Source: Herminiimonas sp. (GTDB lineage: Bacteria > Pseudomonadota > Gammaproteobacteria > Burkholderiales > Burkholderiaceae). From it: DNA of 64,000 nucleotides. A model generated the notes under the pieces. It did no database searches and was not told the DNA's origin. It was given only the letters and a program-made list of their open reading frames with translations. Numbering within the stretch: position 1 is the stretch's first letter; each line of letters begins with the position of its first letter. Positions 10,082 to 21,030 of the stretch are shown here, in pieces. The stretch is from positions 124,001-188,000 of the forward strand of contig NZ_JAURVN010000018.1 of assembly GCF_030655415.1 (NCBI RefSeq). The letters are read 5' to 3'. The position numbers were made by a program, and so were the translations under genes.

Positions 10082-10750
10082 ATGTCACGAAACTTTAAAA
10101 TATGGATGGTGTGTTTCTTTGTTTTGAGCATCAGTGGTTGCGCTACTCAGATGCAAAAGAAGAGCGACTACACCGCTTTGCGTACTGAAGTGCCGCGCTC
10201 CATTCTTGTTGTGCCAGTGATTAATCGCAGCGTTGAAGTGAATGCGCCAGATTATTTTCTGTCGACGATTTCGCGGCCGCTGGCCGAACGTGGCTATTAT
10301 GTTTTCCCCGTGCACTTGGTCAAGCGCATGATGGAAGATGACGGCTTGGGTGATGCCAATATGGTGCACGTTGGCGATACGCAAAAGCTCGGACAAATGT
10401 TTGGCTCGGATTCTGTGATGTACGTCACGATTGAGCGTTGGGACGCGCAGTACGTCGTCTTCTCTACAACCGTCACAGTTGAATTAAAGTACGTATTGAA
10501 GAGCACAGTTAGCGGCCAAACCTTATGGCAAAACTCGCAAAAACTGGTGTATCAGCCACAGAATAATAATTCTGGTGGCGGTATTGCTGGCTTGATTGCG
10601 CAGGCTGTGGTGGCTGCAATCGCCAAAGCGGCGCCGAACTATGTGCCACTCGCTCAACAGGCGAATATGCAGGCGATTCATACTAAAGGTAGGGGATTGC
10701 CAGCGGGACCGTATGTCGATTTATATCAAAAAGATCAGGCTGATTTTTAA
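10082..10750 (+). CDS. DUF799 (GNA1162-like) lipoprotein
   Basis: A 222-aa lipoprotein with lipobox ISGC (Cys20) and the DUF799 body: PRSILVVPVINRSVEVNAPDY followed by RPLAERGYYVFPVHLVKRMM and a Gly-rich loop NNNSGGGIAGLIAQAVV before the C-terminus. The neisserial homologue GNA1162 is a surface lipoprotein with a fold related to periplasmic TolB-like domains. Last gene of the operon, 6 bp after DUF4810, followed by a strong terminator. Confidence 0.85.
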   Translation: MSRNFKIWMVCFFVLSISGCATQMQKKSDYTALRTEVPRSILVVPVINRSVEVNAPDYFLSTISRPLAERGYYVFPVHLVKRMMEDDGLGDANMVHVGDTQKLGQMFGSDSVMYVTIERWDAQYVVFSTTVTVELKYVLKSTVSGQTLWQNSQKLVYQPQNNNSGGGIAGLIAQAVVAAIAKAAPNYVPLAQQANMQAIHTKGRGLPAGPYVDLYQKDQADF

Positions 10751-10803
10751 TGCGTGAATCGATGAATGGTTTGTTCTAGTTGACGCGATCATCAGATACA
10801 AAT

Positions 10804-10846
10804 AAAAAAAGCCGGGCAGATGAAAAACATCTGCCCGGCTTTTTTA
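10804..10846. terminator. bidirectional terminator
   Basis: AAGCCGGGCAGATG pairs with CATCTGCCCGGCTT around a short A-rich loop, with A and T runs outside. It serves both the lipoprotein operon (+) and mnmA (-), which ends at 10853. Confidence 0.9.
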
Positions 10847-10852
10847 TTTTGT

Positions 10853-11983
10853 TCAAGCTATCGGTGTAGATGCATTGATGATGCCACCGCCAAGACACAC
10901 ATCGCCATCGTATAAAACAGCAGATTGTCCTGGTGTGACTGCCCATTGCGGGATCTCAAAGTTGAGTGAAAAGCTGTCGCTGCTAGTGTGCTGCGTGCAG
11001 GCGACATCGGCTTGTCGGTAACGCGTTTTTGCTGACAGCTCTTCCATGTCTGGAGCTGTGCCGGCGACCCAACTCATTTGGCCTGCGCTTAACTCGGACG
11101 ACAGTAACCAGGGATGATCGTGGCCTTGGACTATATATAGTGTGTTGGTCGCAACGTCTTTGCGGGCGACGTACCAGGGATCGCTATTACCGTCGGTATT
11201 CTTGTGCGTCTTCATGCCGCCCAAGCCTATGCCTTTGCGTTGTCCCAAGGTATAAAAGCTCAAGCCCACGTGTTCGCCGACGATGGCGCCGTCTGGCGTT
11301 TTCATCGGACCGGGCTGATATGACAAATAACGATTCAGGAAATCACGGAACGGTCGCTCGCCGATGAAGCAGATGCCGGTTGAATCCTTCTTCGTGGCGT
11401 TTGGCAGTTTCAGTTGCTCGGCGATCTTGCGCACTTCGGTTTTGCGGATTTCGCCTAGCGGGAATAAAGTTTTAGACAGCTGCGCCTGATTCAAACGATG
11501 CAAAAAATAGCTTTGATCCTTGCTGGCGTCGACTGCTTTCAATAATTGTGTTTGACCGACGTTTGGTCCCGACGCCACTTCGCGTACGCGCGCATAGTGA
11601 CCGGTCGCAATCATGTCAGCGCCTAAATGCATAGCGTGATCAAGGAAGGCTTTGAATTTGATTTCGGCGTTGCACAGCACATCCGGATTCGGCGTGCGGC
11701 CAGCCTGATATTCGCGCAGGAATTCGGCGAATACGCGGTCTTTATATTCAGAGGCAAAATTGACCGCTTCGATATCGACACCAACGACGTCGGCTACGCT
11801 GACTGCGTCTATCCAATCCTGACGGGTCGAACAGTATTCGGAATCGTCGTCATCTTCCCAGTTCTTCATGAACAGGCCGATGACTTCATAGCCTTGTTCT
11901 TTTAATAGCCACGCAGAGACTGACGAATCGACGCCGCCTGACATGCCGATGACGACACGTTTCTTTGCCGAACCATTAGCCAC
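10853..11983 (-). CDS. mnmA: tRNA 2-thiouridylase MnmA
   Basis: tRNA-specific 2-thiouridylase (376 aa) thiolates U34 of Lys, Glu and Gln tRNAs in the cytosol. The PP-loop [10 protein letters not shown], the catalytic Cys in [11 protein letters not shown] and the second Cys in [12 protein letters not shown] are all present. No ATG fits: the start is taken as GTG at 11983, with GAGG a few bases upstream. This overlaps the end of the Nudix gene by 8 bp and implies translational coupling. The NudJ-mnmA order is the same as in E. coli. Confidence 0.93.
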   Translation of the reverse strand: MANGSAKKRVVIGMSGGVDSSVSAWLLKEQGYEVIGLFMKNWEDDDDSEYCSTRQDWIDAVSVADVVGVDIEAVNFASEYKDRVFAEFLREYQAGRTPNPDVLCNAEIKFKAFLDHAMHLGADMIATGHYARVREVASGPNVGQTQLLKAVDASKDQSYFLHRLNQAQLSKTLFPLGEIRKTEVRKIAEQLKLPNATKKDSTGICFIGERPFRDFLNRYLSYQPGPMKTPDGAIVGEHVGLSFYTLGQRKGIGLGGMKTHKNTDGNSDPWYVARKDVATNTLYIVQGHDHPWLLSSELSAGQMSWVAGTAPDMEELSAKTRYRQADVACTQHTSSDSFSLNFEIPQWAVTPGQSAVLYDGDVCLGGGIINASTPIA

Positions 11984-12461
11984 CGAGCACCTCGTAGACC
12001 GCCGGATCTGTTTGCAGCAGCGACAGTGGCGCACGCTTTCCTGCAATATAGTCGTCGACGCGGGCTAATACAGAAGGGCTACGGTGCGTGTTTTTGCAAG
12101 CGACCAATTCGTCGTAGCTCATCCAGACGGCGCGCAAAATGCCAACGTCCAGCGGTTGATCGTGCTTGGCGCCGACTTCGCCGCAAAAGCTGAAGCTTAA
12201 ATAGGTCACGTCGTGGCCGGTGCGCGCAGAAACATAGCGCGACATATACATGCCGACCAGCGCGGTAGGGGTGAAATCGTGGGCGGTTTCTTCCAGGGTT
12301 TCGCGGACGACAGCCTGCTCCAGCGATTCATGAGGATCGAGATGGCCGGCCGGCTGGTTAAAGCGGACGCCTTCGCTGGTTTCTTCCTCGACCAACAGGA
12401 AAAGTCCATCACGCTCGATGATGGCAGCAACAGTAACAGAGGGTTTCCAGATTTCGGACAT
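11976..12461 (-). CDS. nudJ: NudJ-like Nudix hydrolase
   Basis: A 161-aa Nudix enzyme. The Nudix box runs from GHLDPHE through [11 protein letters not shown] (about residues 39-63), with the metal-binding REtxEE intact; a His replaces the usual Gly. E. coli NudJ hydrolyses nucleoside di- and triphosphates and HMP-PP, a thiamine precursor. It is directly upstream of mnmA and overlaps its start. Strong on family, moderate on exact substrate. Confidence 0.85.
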   Translation of the reverse strand: MSEIWKPSVTVAAIIERDGLFLLVEEETSEGVRFNQPAGHLDPHESLEQAVVRETLEETAHDFTPTALVGMYMSRYVSARTGHDVTYLSFSFCGEVGAKHDQPLDVGILRAVWMSYDELVACKNTHRSPSVLARVDDYIAGKRAPLSLLQTDPAVYEVLGG

Positions 12462-12851
12462 ATTGGCTCTCGGAATAGCCCGCTATTCTAGCGTGTACAA
12501 GAGGAAGTTGCCCGCAATGTTTCCTCCGCAGAAAATGTTGTAAAAAATGAGTAAGGTCAAGATTGCGCATCTTTGCCTTTGCTAAGGTTGACATTTAGCT
12601 TTATGCTTATTGGTTCGTTGCTCTCACGGAAGCCGACGAAAAGCGCGTGTACCTTGCTGAAGCCGGGTAGCGTGATCGCCCGATGGATCGGCGCGAACTC
12701 TTCTGCAGCTGTGAAAAATCAGTTACGGAATGACAAACATCCTGCTTAGGCCGGTGGAAACCGCTGGTTTTGGGAAAATACATCAATAATTGATTTGCCT
12801 TCGCCACGTCTTGGCGTTGAGGCAAAAGCTTGAATACGGAATGGAAGAAAC
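12462..12851. other. intergenic region upstream of panD, no gene seen
   Basis: About 390 bp. An open frame on the minus strand (12607-12825) has no ribosome site and low-complexity basic/Ser composition, and I do not accept it. No tRNA or strong terminator is visible. It should contain the panD promoter and the start of the nudJ-mnmA transcript. Confidence 0.5.
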
Positions 12852-13211
12852 ATGCAACGCGTTATGCTCAGAGCTAAAATTCACCGCGCAAAGGTGACTC
12901 AGGCTGACCTGCACTATGAAGGTTCATGCGGGATCGATGCGGATTTGCTGGATGCTGCCGACATCAAGGTTGGCGAAAGAATTGAGCTTTACAACATTAA
13001 TAATGGTGAGCGCTTCTCGACTTATGCGATTCAAGGCGTAAGAGGCAGTGGCGAGATCTCGTTGAACGGAGCCGCTGCACGTCGTGCGCACCTTGGCGAT
13101 TTGATGATTATTTGCACCTATGGTCCTATGAGCGATGAAGAAATCGCGACCTATGTTCCGAAGATTGTTTTCGTCGATGAAGACAATCATTTCGCCGGAA
13201 TGAAAGATTAA
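12852..13211 (+). CDS. panD: aspartate 1-decarboxylase
   Basis: PanD (119 aa) makes beta-alanine for pantothenate and CoA. It cleaves itself between Gly24 and Ser25 in YEGSCGID to form the pyruvoyl cofactor; that motif and the N-terminal [20 protein letters not shown] are intact. Lys9 and the Tyr near 58 of the family are also visible. Monocistronic. CoA supply is relevant to the CoA-thioester chemistry encoded downstream, but no link is shown. Confidence 0.95.
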   Translation: MQRVMLRAKIHRAKVTQADLHYEGSCGIDADLLDAADIKVGERIELYNINNGERFSTYAIQGVRGSGEISLNGAAARRAHLGDLMIICTYGPMSDEEIATYVPKIVFVDEDNHFAGMKD

Positions 13212-13338
13212 TACTACCCAACGTTATCGCTAGAAAATCCCGGTCGCGCCATCAGTGCCGCTTGAACCGGGTTATTCGTGTGCGTGTTTATATGTCGTTG
13301 GTAGGCCAAGAATTTAAACAAACTAAGAGAGATGCATT

Positions 13339-14937
13339 ATGTCTTTAGTTATAGGAGTGCCGCGGGAGTCATTCCCCGGGGAAAAACGGGTGGCGACTGT
13401 GCCAGAAGTCGTTGAAAAGCTGATCAAACTCGGCTTTTCCGTTAGCGTAGAATCCGGCGCCGGTGACGACGCCAATTTCAGCGACGATACTTACCGCGCT
13501 GCCGGTGCACAGATCGTGCAAGGCGCTGCCAACTTGTGGTCCGGTTCCGATATCGTCTTCAAGGTGCGCGCTCCAAGTGCCGAGGAAATCGGTCTGATTC
13601 GCGAAGGCAGCACCCTGATCGGCTTCATCTGGCCGGCACAGAATCCTGAATTGATGCAGCAGCTTGCCGCCAAGCGCGTCACCGTTTTGGCGCTGGATTC
13701 ACTGCCGCGCACACTGTCGCGCGCGCAGAAGATGGATGCTTTGACCTCTACCGCCGGTGTCAGCGGCTATCGCGCCGTCATCGAGGCTGCCAATGCTTTC
13801 GGTCGTTTCTTCAACGGCCAGATCACGGCTGCAGGCAAGGTTCCTCCGGCCAAGGTCTTTATCGCAGGTGCTGGCGTAGCCGGTTTGGCTGCGATCGGTA
13901 CGGCTGCCAGCCTGGGCGCCATCGTACGTGCCAACGATACCCGTGCCGAAGTGGCCGATCAAGTGGTATCGCTGGGCGGCGAATTCGTGAAGGTCGATTA
14001 TGACGAAGAAGGTTCGGGCGGCGGTGGCTATGCCAAAGTCATGTCCGAAGGTTTCCAGGCTGCGCAGCGTGAGATGTACGCCCAGCAAGCCAAGGAATGC
14101 GACATTATCATCACCACCGCGCTGATCCCGGGCAAGCCGGCTCCAAAACTGATTACTGCCGAAATGGTTCAGTCCATGAAACCAGGCAGCGTGATCGTCG
14201 ATATGGCGGCCGAGCAGGGCGGCAATTGCGAACTGACCGAACCTGGCAAGGTCGTGGTGAAGCACGGCGTGACCATCGTCGGTTACACCGATCTGCCAAG
14301 CCGTCTGCCTAAGCAGGCGAGTACTCTGTACTCAAACAACCTGCTGCGTCTGACCGAAGAGCTGTGCAAAGACGCCGAAGGTAAAAAGACGGCTGACGGC
14401 ACCATCAACGTCAATATGGAAGACGAAGCCATTCGTGGGCTGACAGTCATCAAGGACGGCAATATCACCTGGCCGCCTCCGCCGCTGAAACAAGTGGCTG
14501 TTCAGGCTGCTAAACCAGCGGTTGCTCCAGCGCCAGCGCATGGTCATGGCCCTAGCGGCAAAGTGTCATCGCCTACTCGCGTAGCGACCATGTTTGCATT
14601 CGCTGTGTTGCTGTTTGGTCTGATTGGCTATGGCGCGCCAACTGCGTTCCTCGGTCACTTGACCGTGTTCGTATTGGGTTGCTTCATTGGTTACATGGTG
14701 GTCTGGAATGTGACACCGGCATTGCATACGCCTCTGATGAGCGTTACCAACTCCATCTCGTCGATCATCGTGATCGGTGCGCTGGTACAGGTAGCGCCAC
14801 CATTGGTTGATGGCATCACGCGTCCCGAGCTGCTGATCAAGTGCCTCGCTGCTGCTGCTATCGCGTTGACCGCAATCAACATGTTCGGTGGGTTTGCTGT
14901 TACCCGTCGCATGCTTGATATGTTCCGTAAGAATTAA
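13339..14937 (+). CDS. pntA: NAD(P) transhydrogenase subunit alpha
   Basis: A 532-aa alpha subunit in the undivided E. coli-like form: an NAD(H)-binding domain I (IGVPRE, then [20 protein letters not shown] and the nucleotide fold [13 protein letters not shown] near 175), a linker rich in Ala/Pro/His around 395-410, and about four membrane helices at the C-terminus. With PntB it drives hydride transfer from NADH to NADP+ using the proton gradient. It is likely to supply NADPH from the NADH made by formate oxidation. pntB follows after 10 bp. Confidence 0.95.
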   Translation: MSLVIGVPRESFPGEKRVATVPEVVEKLIKLGFSVSVESGAGDDANFSDDTYRAAGAQIVQGAANLWSGSDIVFKVRAPSAEEIGLIREGSTLIGFIWPAQNPELMQQLAAKRVTVLALDSLPRTLSRAQKMDALTSTAGVSGYRAVIEAANAFGRFFNGQITAAGKVPPAKVFIAGAGVAGLAAIGTAASLGAIVRANDTRAEVADQVVSLGGEFVKVDYDEEGSGGGGYAKVMSEGFQAAQREMYAQQAKECDIIITTALIPGKPAPKLITAEMVQSMKPGSVIVDMAAEQGGNCELTEPGKVVVKHGVTIVGYTDLPSRLPKQASTLYSNNLLRLTEELCKDAEGKKTADGTINVNMEDEAIRGLTVIKDGNITWPPPPLKQVAVQAAKPAVAPAPAHGHGPSGKVSSPTRVATMFAFAVLLFGLIGYGAPTAFLGHLTVFVLGCFIGYMVVWNVTPALHTPLMSVTNSISSIIVIGALVQVAPPLVDGITRPELLIKCLAAAAIALTAINMFGGFAVTRRMLDMFRKN

Positions 14938-14947
14938 GGAGACCACA

Positions 14948-16354
14948 ATGTCTGCAAATCTGGCCACTGTCTCCTACATCGGAGCAACCATTCTTTTTAT
15001 CCTCAGCCTGGGTGGCTTGTCGCATCCAGAAACATCACGCCGCGGTAATCTGTACGGCATGATCGGTATGGGCATCGCTGTCCTTGCCACCATCTTTGGA
15101 CCACGTGTTTCATCAGAAGGCTATGCCTGGATCATCGCCGCGCTGGTCGTCGGTGGTTCGATTGGTCTGTACGCCGCCAAAAAGGTCAAAATGACCGAAA
15201 TGCCGGAACTGGTCGCATTGATGCACAGTTTCGTCGGTCTGGCCGCAGCGCTGGTTGGTTTTGCCAGCTATATCGATCCGTCGATCCAGCTGGTAGGCGC
15301 TGAAAAAGCGATTCATCATGTTGAAATCTACGTCGGTATCTTTATCGGTGCAGTGACCTTCTCTGGTTCGTTGATCGCATTCGGCAAACTGAACGGCAAA
15401 ATTGGCGGCAAGCCATTGTTGTTGCCTGGCCGTCACGTCATCAACTTGATCGGCCTGTTGCTGGTGATCTGGTTTGGTATCGCCTTCGCAAAAGCTCCTG
15501 ACGTTGCTAGCGGCATGATGCCGTTGATTATCATGACTGTGATCGCGCTGCTGTTCGGCGTGCACATGGTGATGGCAATCGGTGGTGCTGATATGCCGGT
15601 CGTCGTATCGATGCTGAATAGCTATTCCGGCTGGGCGGCTTCGGCTACCGGCTTCATGCTCGGCAATGATTTGTTGATCGTGACCGGCGCGTTGGTTGGT
15701 TCCTCAGGTGCGATTCTGTCGTACATCATGTGCCAGGCGATGAACCGTAACTTCTTCAGCGTGATCGCCGGCGGTTTTGGCGGAGGCGCACCGAAAGCTG
15801 GCGGCGCTGTGAAAGAACAAGTTGGTGAAGCCACTCCAGTCACAGCTCAAGAAACTGCAGAACTGTTGCGTGAAGCGAAAAGCGTCGTCATCGTGCCGGG
15901 TTACGGCATGGCAGTGGCGCAAGCGCAGCACACGGTTAACGAAATCACCAAGTTCTTGCGTGCCAAAGGTACCAAAGTACGTTTCGCGATCCATCCAGTT
16001 GCTGGTCGTATGCCTGGCCACATGAACGTGTTGTTGGCCGAAGCGAAAGTACCTTACGACATCGTGATGGAAATGGACGAAATCAACGAAGACTTCCCTG
16101 ATACCGACGTCGTCATGGTCATCGGCGCAAACGATATCGTGAACCCGGATGCGCAAGAAGATCCGGACAGCCCTATCGCTGGTATGCCAGTGCTTGAGGT
16201 TTGGAAAGCAGAAACATCGATCGTCATGAAACGTTCGATGGCTTCCGGTTACGCTGGCGTCGACAATCCACTCTTCTACAAAGAAAACAACCGTATGTTG
16301 TTTGGCGATGCGAAGAAGATGCTGGACGAAGTCCTGGCAACTCTCAAAGCATAA
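14948..16354 (+). CDS. pntB: NAD(P) transhydrogenase subunit beta
   Basis: A 468-aa beta subunit with eight or nine membrane helices (about 5-260) followed by the NADP(H)-binding domain III ([39 protein letters not shown], and [22 protein letters not shown]). The ATG at 14948 follows AAGGAGACC; an upstream in-frame extension lies inside pntA and was rejected. A terminator follows immediately. Confidence 0.96.
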   Translation: MSANLATVSYIGATILFILSLGGLSHPETSRRGNLYGMIGMGIAVLATIFGPRVSSEGYAWIIAALVVGGSIGLYAAKKVKMTEMPELVALMHSFVGLAAALVGFASYIDPSIQLVGAEKAIHHVEIYVGIFIGAVTFSGSLIAFGKLNGKIGGKPLLLPGRHVINLIGLLLVIWFGIAFAKAPDVASGMMPLIIMTVIALLFGVHMVMAIGGADMPVVVSMLNSYSGWAASATGFMLGNDLLIVTGALVGSSGAILSYIMCQAMNRNFFSVIAGGFGGGAPKAGGAVKEQVGEATPVTAQETAELLREAKSVVIVPGYGMAVAQAQHTVNEITKFLRAKGTKVRFAIHPVAGRMPGHMNVLLAEAKVPYDIVMEMDEINEDFPDTDVVMVIGANDIVNPDAQEDPDSPIAGMPVLEVWKAETSIVMKRSMASGYAGVDNPLFYKENNRMLFGDAKKMLDEVLATLKA

Positions 16355-16370
16355 GCTGATAAGTAGTTTG

Positions 16371-16404
16371 AAAAAAAAAGCCCGCGTAAGCGGGCTTTTT
16401 TATT
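16371..16404 (+). terminator. rho-independent terminator after pntB
   Basis: AAGCCCGCG-TAA-GCGGGCTTTTTT type stem flanked by A and T runs; also usable by the convergent LysR gene. Confidence 0.9.
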
Positions 16405-16474
16405 GAGTGCGAATTAATCAGTCAGATATTGCGCTGAATAGTGCAGGGCGCTAGTGACTACTTACCTTCTCCGA

Positions 16475-17380
16475 TTATCTACTCCAATATCCCGGTTGGT
16501 TGTACATGGCTTTCAAGTGAGAGATAAACAAACGTACTTTGGCTGGCACATTACTTTGCTGCGGATAAACGGCCATGATGTCGTATTCAGGAATCGCGTA
16601 ATCATCGAGTACGGTTTCCAGCATGCCGCTCTCCAACTGGCTTTGAATCTCCCACACAGAGCGCCATGCGATGCCTAGGCCTTCTGTCATCCAGCGATGC
16701 AGCAATTCACCGTCATTGCAGTCCAGACTGCCTTGCGCACGCACTGAAACGGTTTTGCCGCGGTACTTGAAATACCAGCCGCGTTGCTGACCACCTTGAA
16801 GATTGAAGGATAGGCAATTATGATTAGCGAGGTCGTCCAGCGTTTTTGGTTTGCCGTGCTTTTTGAAATATTCGCGCGTACCGCACACCACACGTTTATT
16901 CGCGGCAAGTTTAATGGCAACGAAATTCGGCTCGATGTTGCCACCGATACGAATACCCATGTCATACCCTTCTTGCACCAGATCGACGACGCGATCGGTC
17001 AGGTTGAATGACATTTTGAGTCCGGGATGTTGCTCCAGAAATTCTTGAGCGTATGGCGCGACGTGTTGCCGACCGAAAGACGCAGGGGCGGAAATGATCA
17101 AATGGCCGGTGACTTTGTTGTTCCCCGCTGAGAGCGCGCTTTCCGCTTGATCCAGTTCGCCCAGCATTTTGCGACAATGTTCGAGATAGACGGAACCTTC
17201 TTCTGTCAGAGCTAGCCTACGTGTAGAGCGATGCAGCAGGCGCACGCCGAGTCGTTTCTCTAAAGAATCAATACGACGCCCCACCATCACAGGTGTTACT
17301 TGCAAGGCCAGTGCGGCGGCGGCAAAGCTATTGTGCTCAACCGCCATCACGAAGGCTTCAATCTGTTTAAGCTTATCCAT
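16475..17380 (-). CDS. LysR-type regulator, divergent from gcl
   Basis: A 301-aa LysR-family regulator: winged HTH in residues 1-60 (FVMAVEHNSFAAAALALQVTPVMVGRRI) and a C-terminal substrate-binding domain from about 90. It is transcribed away from gcl with a 107-bp shared control region, the usual arrangement for a LysR protein that governs its neighbour. I infer that it controls the glyoxylate genes, perhaps with a glyoxylate-pathway intermediate as effector; nothing in the sequence names the ligand. Confidence 0.88.
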   Translation of the reverse strand: MDKLKQIEAFVMAVEHNSFAAAALALQVTPVMVGRRIDSLEKRLGVRLLHRSTRRLALTEEGSVYLEHCRKMLGELDQAESALSAGNNKVTGHLIISAPASFGRQHVAPYAQEFLEQHPGLKMSFNLTDRVVDLVQEGYDMGIRIGGNIEPNFVAIKLAANKRVVCGTREYFKKHGKPKTLDDLANHNCLSFNLQGGQQRGWYFKYRGKTVSVRAQGSLDCNDGELLHRWMTEGLGIAWRSVWEIQSQLESGMLETVLDDYAIPEYDIMAVYPQQSNVPAKVRLFISHLKAMYNQPGYWSR

Positions 17381-17383
17381 TCG

Positions 17384-17396
17384 ATACTTTAAGTAT
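17384..17396. promoter_or_regulatory. palindrome in the LysR-gcl control region
   Basis: ATACTT-T-AAGTAT, a perfect 13-bp palindrome three bases upstream of the LysR start, in AT-rich DNA. It fits the T-N11-A style of LysR sites and could be an autoregulatory operator. The core ATACTTTAA recurs at 29619-29651 and 53724-53756. Confidence 0.45.
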
Positions 17397-17487
17397 TTAA
17401 TTGGTTAATTAATAGTCCTATTCTAAAATTAAAGCATTAGAATTACTATACACATCAGGAAAATTTCATTTCAATGGAGATACAGTA

Positions 17488-19236
17488 ATGGCAAAGATGA
17501 CAGCAGCCCAAGCAGCAGTTTGGGTAATGCAGAAAGAAGGCATTGATCAGGCGTTCGGCGTACCAGGCGCAGCTATCAATCCGTTTTACTCCGCCATGCA
17601 AAAGCAAGGCACGATCAAACACATTTTGGCTCGCCACGTAGAAGGCGCAACCCATATGGCTGAGGGTTACACCCGCGCCAAAGCAGGCAACATCGGTGTT
17701 GCTCTCGCGACTTCAGGTCCTGGCGGCACAGACATGATCACCGGTCTGTACTCGGCAATCGCTGACTCGATTCCAATTTTGTGCGTCACTGGTCAAGCGC
17801 CACGTGCACGTTTGCACAAAGAAGATTTCCAAGCTGTTGATATCGAATCGATCTCGAAACCAGTGACCAAATGGTCTGTCATGGTTCGTGAGCCAGCATT
17901 GGTTCCACAAGTGTTCCAACAAGCTTTCCACATCATGCGTTCAGGCCGTCCAGGCCCAGTGCTGATCGATTTGCCGTTCGACGTGCAAGTTGCTGAAATC
18001 GAATTCGATCCAGATCTGTATGAGCCATTGCCAGTTTACAAACCAGCAGCGACCCGTAAACAAATCGTCGCTGCAATCAACATGTTGAACGCTGCAGAGC
18101 GTCCATTGCTGATTTCCGGCGGTGGCGTGATCAATGCAGACGCAACACCATTGATGCTTGAATTCGCTGAACTGGTTAACGTTCCTGTGGTGCCAACCCT
18201 GATGGGCTGGGGCACGGTACCTGATGATCATCCACTGATGGTCGGTATGGTTGGTCTGCAAACTTCGCACCGTTACGGTAACGCGACGATGTTGGCTTCG
18301 GACTTTGCGTTTGGTATCGGTAACCGTTGGGCTAACCGTTTCACCGGTTCGATCGACGTTTTCACCAAAGACCGTAAATTCGTACACATCGACATCGAAC
18401 CGACACAAATCGGTCGCGTGTTTGGCCCAGACCTCGGCATCACTTCCGACGCTGGCGCAGCACTGAAATTGATGATCGAAGTAGCGAAAGAATTGAAAGC
18501 TGCTGGCAAACTGAAAAACCGTGATGCATGGTTGGCCGAGTGCCAAGAACGCAAACGCACCATGTTGCGTAAAACGGATTTCGACGTAACGCCTATCAAA
18601 CCACAACGTGTTTACCAAGAAATGAACACCGTGTTCGGCAAAACAGCGCGCTATGTTTCGAACATTGGTTTGTCGCAAATCGCTGCGGGTCAATTCCTGC
18701 ACGTGTACAAAGAACGTAACTGGATCAACTGCGGTCAAGCAGGCCCATTGGGCTGGACTATCCCGGCTGCTCTGGGTGTCCGGGCTGCAGATCCAACCAG
18801 CGAAATCGTTGCAATCACAGGCGATTACGACTTCCAATTCCTGCTCGAAGAATTGGCAGCCGGCGCGCAGTTCAACCTGCCATACATCCACGTGTTGGTT
18901 AACAACTCGTACCTGGGTCTGATCCGTCAAGCACAACGTATGTTCACGATGGACTACTGTGTTTCGCTGGCATTCGACAACATCAACTCGACCGAAAACG
19001 CTTCGTACGGTGTTGATCACGTTAAAGTTACTGAAGGTTTGGGCTGCAAAGCAATTCGCGTCTACAACCCAGAAGACATCCAGCCAGCTCTGCGCAAAGC
19101 GCAAGAGTGGATCAAAGAATTCAAAGTGCCAGTCATTGTTGAAATCATCCTTGAGCGCGTAACCAATATCGCGATGGGTACAGAAATCAACGCGATTAAT
19201 GAGTTCGAAGAAATCCTCGACGTTAAGGGTGCTTAA
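17488..19236 (+). CDS. gcl: glyoxylate carboligase (tartronate-semialdehyde synthase)
   Basis: Gcl (582 aa) joins two glyoxylate molecules to tartronate semialdehyde plus CO2, using TPP and FAD. The protein keeps the diagnostic feature of Gcl: Val51 ([14 protein letters not shown]) where almost all other TPP enzymes have the catalytic Glu. The C-terminal TPP motif [12 protein letters not shown] ... [13 protein letters not shown] is intact. Compared with E. coli (593 aa) only the extreme C-terminus is short. First gene of the gcl-hyi-glxR group and the entry of glyoxylate into glycerate metabolism. A GGAGA ribosome site precedes the ATG. Confidence 0.96.
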   Translation: MAKMTAAQAAVWVMQKEGIDQAFGVPGAAINPFYSAMQKQGTIKHILARHVEGATHMAEGYTRAKAGNIGVALATSGPGGTDMITGLYSAIADSIPILCVTGQAPRARLHKEDFQAVDIESISKPVTKWSVMVREPALVPQVFQQAFHIMRSGRPGPVLIDLPFDVQVAEIEFDPDLYEPLPVYKPAATRKQIVAAINMLNAAERPLLISGGGVINADATPLMLEFAELVNVPVVPTLMGWGTVPDDHPLMVGMVGLQTSHRYGNATMLASDFAFGIGNRWANRFTGSIDVFTKDRKFVHIDIEPTQIGRVFGPDLGITSDAGAALKLMIEVAKELKAAGKLKNRDAWLAECQERKRTMLRKTDFDVTPIKPQRVYQEMNTVFGKTARYVSNIGLSQIAAGQFLHVYKERNWINCGQAGPLGWTIPAALGVRAADPTSEIVAITGDYDFQFLLEELAAGAQFNLPYIHVLVNNSYLGLIRQAQRMFTMDYCVSLAFDNINSTENASYGVDHVKVTEGLGCKAIRVYNPEDIQPALRKAQEWIKEFKVPVIVEIILERVTNIAMGTEINAINEFEEILDVKGA

Positions 19237-19237
19237 G

Positions 19238-20017
19238 ATGACGAAACTTGCTGCTAATCTGACGATGCTGTTCAACGAGGTTCCATTCATGGACCGCTTT
19301 GAACAAGCTGCAAAGAATGGCTTCAAAGGCGTTGAGTTCTTGTTTCCATACGATTTCCCAGCGGCTGACGTCGCTGCGAAATTGAAAGAAAACAATCTGG
19401 AAATGGTGTTGCACAATCTGCCAGCCGGTAACTGGGCTGGTGGTGAGCGCGGTATCGCTTGCCATCCTGATCGTGTAGAAGAATTCAAAGCTGGCGTCGA
19501 CAAAGCAATTGAGTACGTCAAAGTGCTCGGCACCAAACAGGTCAATATCCTGTCCGGTATCGTGCCTGCGGGCGTAACGCATGAACAAGCAGAAGCAACT
19601 CTGGTTGCCAACTTGAAATATGCAGCTGCTAAATTGAAAGCTGAAGGTATCCCATTGTTGATCGAAGCGATCAACACATTTGATATCCCTGGCTTCTTCT
19701 TGACCGGCACCAAACAAACTTTGGACATCATTGCCAAAGTTGGTTCGGACAACCTGTTCTTCCAATACGACATCTATCACATGCAACGCATGGAAGGTGA
19801 ATTGGCGAACACGATGAAGAACAACCTCGCGGTTATTCCTCATCTGCAGCTGGCAGATAATCCAGGTCGTTTTGAACCAGGCACAGGTGAAATCAACTAC
19901 ACCTACCTGTTCAAGTTCCTGGATGAAATCGGCTACCAAGGTTGGATCGGTTGCGAATACAAACCTAAAGCCGGTACGGTTGAAGGTTTGGGCTGGCGCG
20001 CAGCGCACGGCCTATAA
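19238..20017 (+). CDS. hyi: hydroxypyruvate isomerase
   Basis: Hyi (259 aa; E. coli 258) interconverts hydroxypyruvate and tartronate semialdehyde. It is a TIM-barrel of the xylose-isomerase type: NLTMLFNEVPFMDRF at the N-terminus, AGNWAGGERGIACHP, LIEAINTFDIPGFFL, FFQYDIYHMQRMEGEL and a C-terminal GCEYKPKAGTVEGLGW bearing catalytic Glu and His residues. The ATG at 19238 is one base after the gcl stop, so the genes are coupled. Confidence 0.94.
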   Translation: MTKLAANLTMLFNEVPFMDRFEQAAKNGFKGVEFLFPYDFPAADVAAKLKENNLEMVLHNLPAGNWAGGERGIACHPDRVEEFKAGVDKAIEYVKVLGTKQVNILSGIVPAGVTHEQAEATLVANLKYAAAKLKAEGIPLLIEAINTFDIPGFFLTGTKQTLDIIAKVGSDNLFFQYDIYHMQRMEGELANTMKNNLAVIPHLQLADNPGRFEPGTGEINYTYLFKFLDEIGYQGWIGCEYKPKAGTVEGLGWRAAHGL

Positions 20018-20040
20018 TCAACGCCTCGAAGAAATGCTGA

Positions 20041-20072
20041 GCGGTCCGATATCGGGCCGCTTGGTCTTTTTA
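20041..20072 (+). terminator. possible attenuator between hyi and glxR
   Basis: GCGGTCC / GGGCCGC with a 6-nt loop, then TTGGTCTTTTT. A weak T tract, so it may lower rather than stop read-through into glxR. Confidence 0.4.
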
Positions 20073-20115
20073 CAGAGATCGTTTAATTACACTTACTTAA
20101 AAACAGGAGTCAGTC

Positions 20116-21003
20116 ATGGCAAAGGTTGGATTTATCGGTTTGGGAATCATGGGCGCACCAATGGCGCTGAACCTGCAAAAGGGTGGTCACCAACTGTTTT
20201 TGCATGATCAAAAAGCACCGGCACAAGAATTAGTCGATGGCGGCGCAACTGTTTGCGCATCGGGCGCTGAAGTCGCAAAAAATGCAGACATCATCATCAC
20301 GATGGTGCCAGACACCCCGCACGTTGATGCAGTTCTGTTCGCTGAAAACGGCGTTGCTGCTGGCTTGTCCAAAGGCAAAATCGTGGTCGACATGAGCTCG
20401 ATCTCGCCTATCGCTACTAAAGAATTCGCTAAAAAAATCAATGCTCTGGGTTGCGAATACCTGGATGCACCAGTATCCGGTGGTGAAGTTGGTGCTAAAG
20501 CCGCTTCGTTGACTATCATGATCGGTGGTTCGGAAGCAGCATTTGCAACCGTCAAACCATTGTTCGAATTGATGGGCAAAAACATCACTCTGGTCGGCGG
20601 TAACGGCGATGGTCAAACCACTAAAGTGGCTAACCAAATCATCGTTGCGTTGAACATTCAAGCTGTTTCCGAAGCACTGTTGTTCGCTTCGAAAGCCGGC
20701 GCAGATCCAGCGAAAGTTCGTCAAGCATTGATGGGCGGTTTTGCTAACTCGCGTATCTTGGAAGTACATGGCGAACGCATGATCAAACGTACGTTCAATC
20801 CAGGCTTCCGTATCGAGTTGCATCAAAAAGATTTGAACCTTGCATTGCAAGGCGCAAAAGCGATGGGCGTTTCCTTGCCAAACACAGCTGCTACACAAGA
20901 GCTGATGAATGCATGTGCAGCCAATGGTATGAGCGGTCTCGATCACTCGGCACTGTGCCGCGCGATTGAAATCATGTCGAACCACGAAATCGCCAAAGCG
21001 TAA
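20116..21003 (+). CDS. glxR: 2-hydroxy-3-oxopropionate reductase (tartronate-semialdehyde reductase)
   Basis: A 295-aa beta-hydroxyacid dehydrogenase that reduces tartronate semialdehyde to D-glycerate. Seen: the NAD(P)-binding start KVGFIGLGIMGAPMALNL (a Gly-x-Gly-x-x-Gly fold), substrate loop DAPVSGGEVGAKAASLTIM and the catalytic Lys region GDGQTTKVANQIIVALN. A good AGGAG site precedes the ATG. Together with gcl and hyi it forms the glyoxylate-to-glycerate unit; a hairpin terminator follows. Confidence 0.94.
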   Translation: MAKVGFIGLGIMGAPMALNLQKGGHQLFLHDQKAPAQELVDGGATVCASGAEVAKNADIIITMVPDTPHVDAVLFAENGVAAGLSKGKIVVDMSSISPIATKEFAKKINALGCEYLDAPVSGGEVGAKAASLTIMIGGSEAAFATVKPLFELMGKNITLVGGNGDGQTTKVANQIIVALNIQAVSEALLFASKAGADPAKVRQALMGGFANSRILEVHGERMIKRTFNPGFRIELHQKDLNLALQGAKAMGVSLPNTAATQELMNACAANGMSGLDHSALCRAIEIMSNHEIAKA

Positions 21004-21030
21004 TTTCGTTTCGATAGCATGAGTAAGTCG

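Noticed and set aside
12607..12825. 72-aa minus-strand frame upstream of panD
   Set aside because: No ribosome site, low-complexity basic and Ser composition, no known family.
17941..19773. 610-aa open frame on the minus strand opposite gcl and hyi
   Set aside because: It is the antisense shadow of two highly biased genes. The product is rich in Phe, Cys and Trp runs and has no domain or ribosome site.
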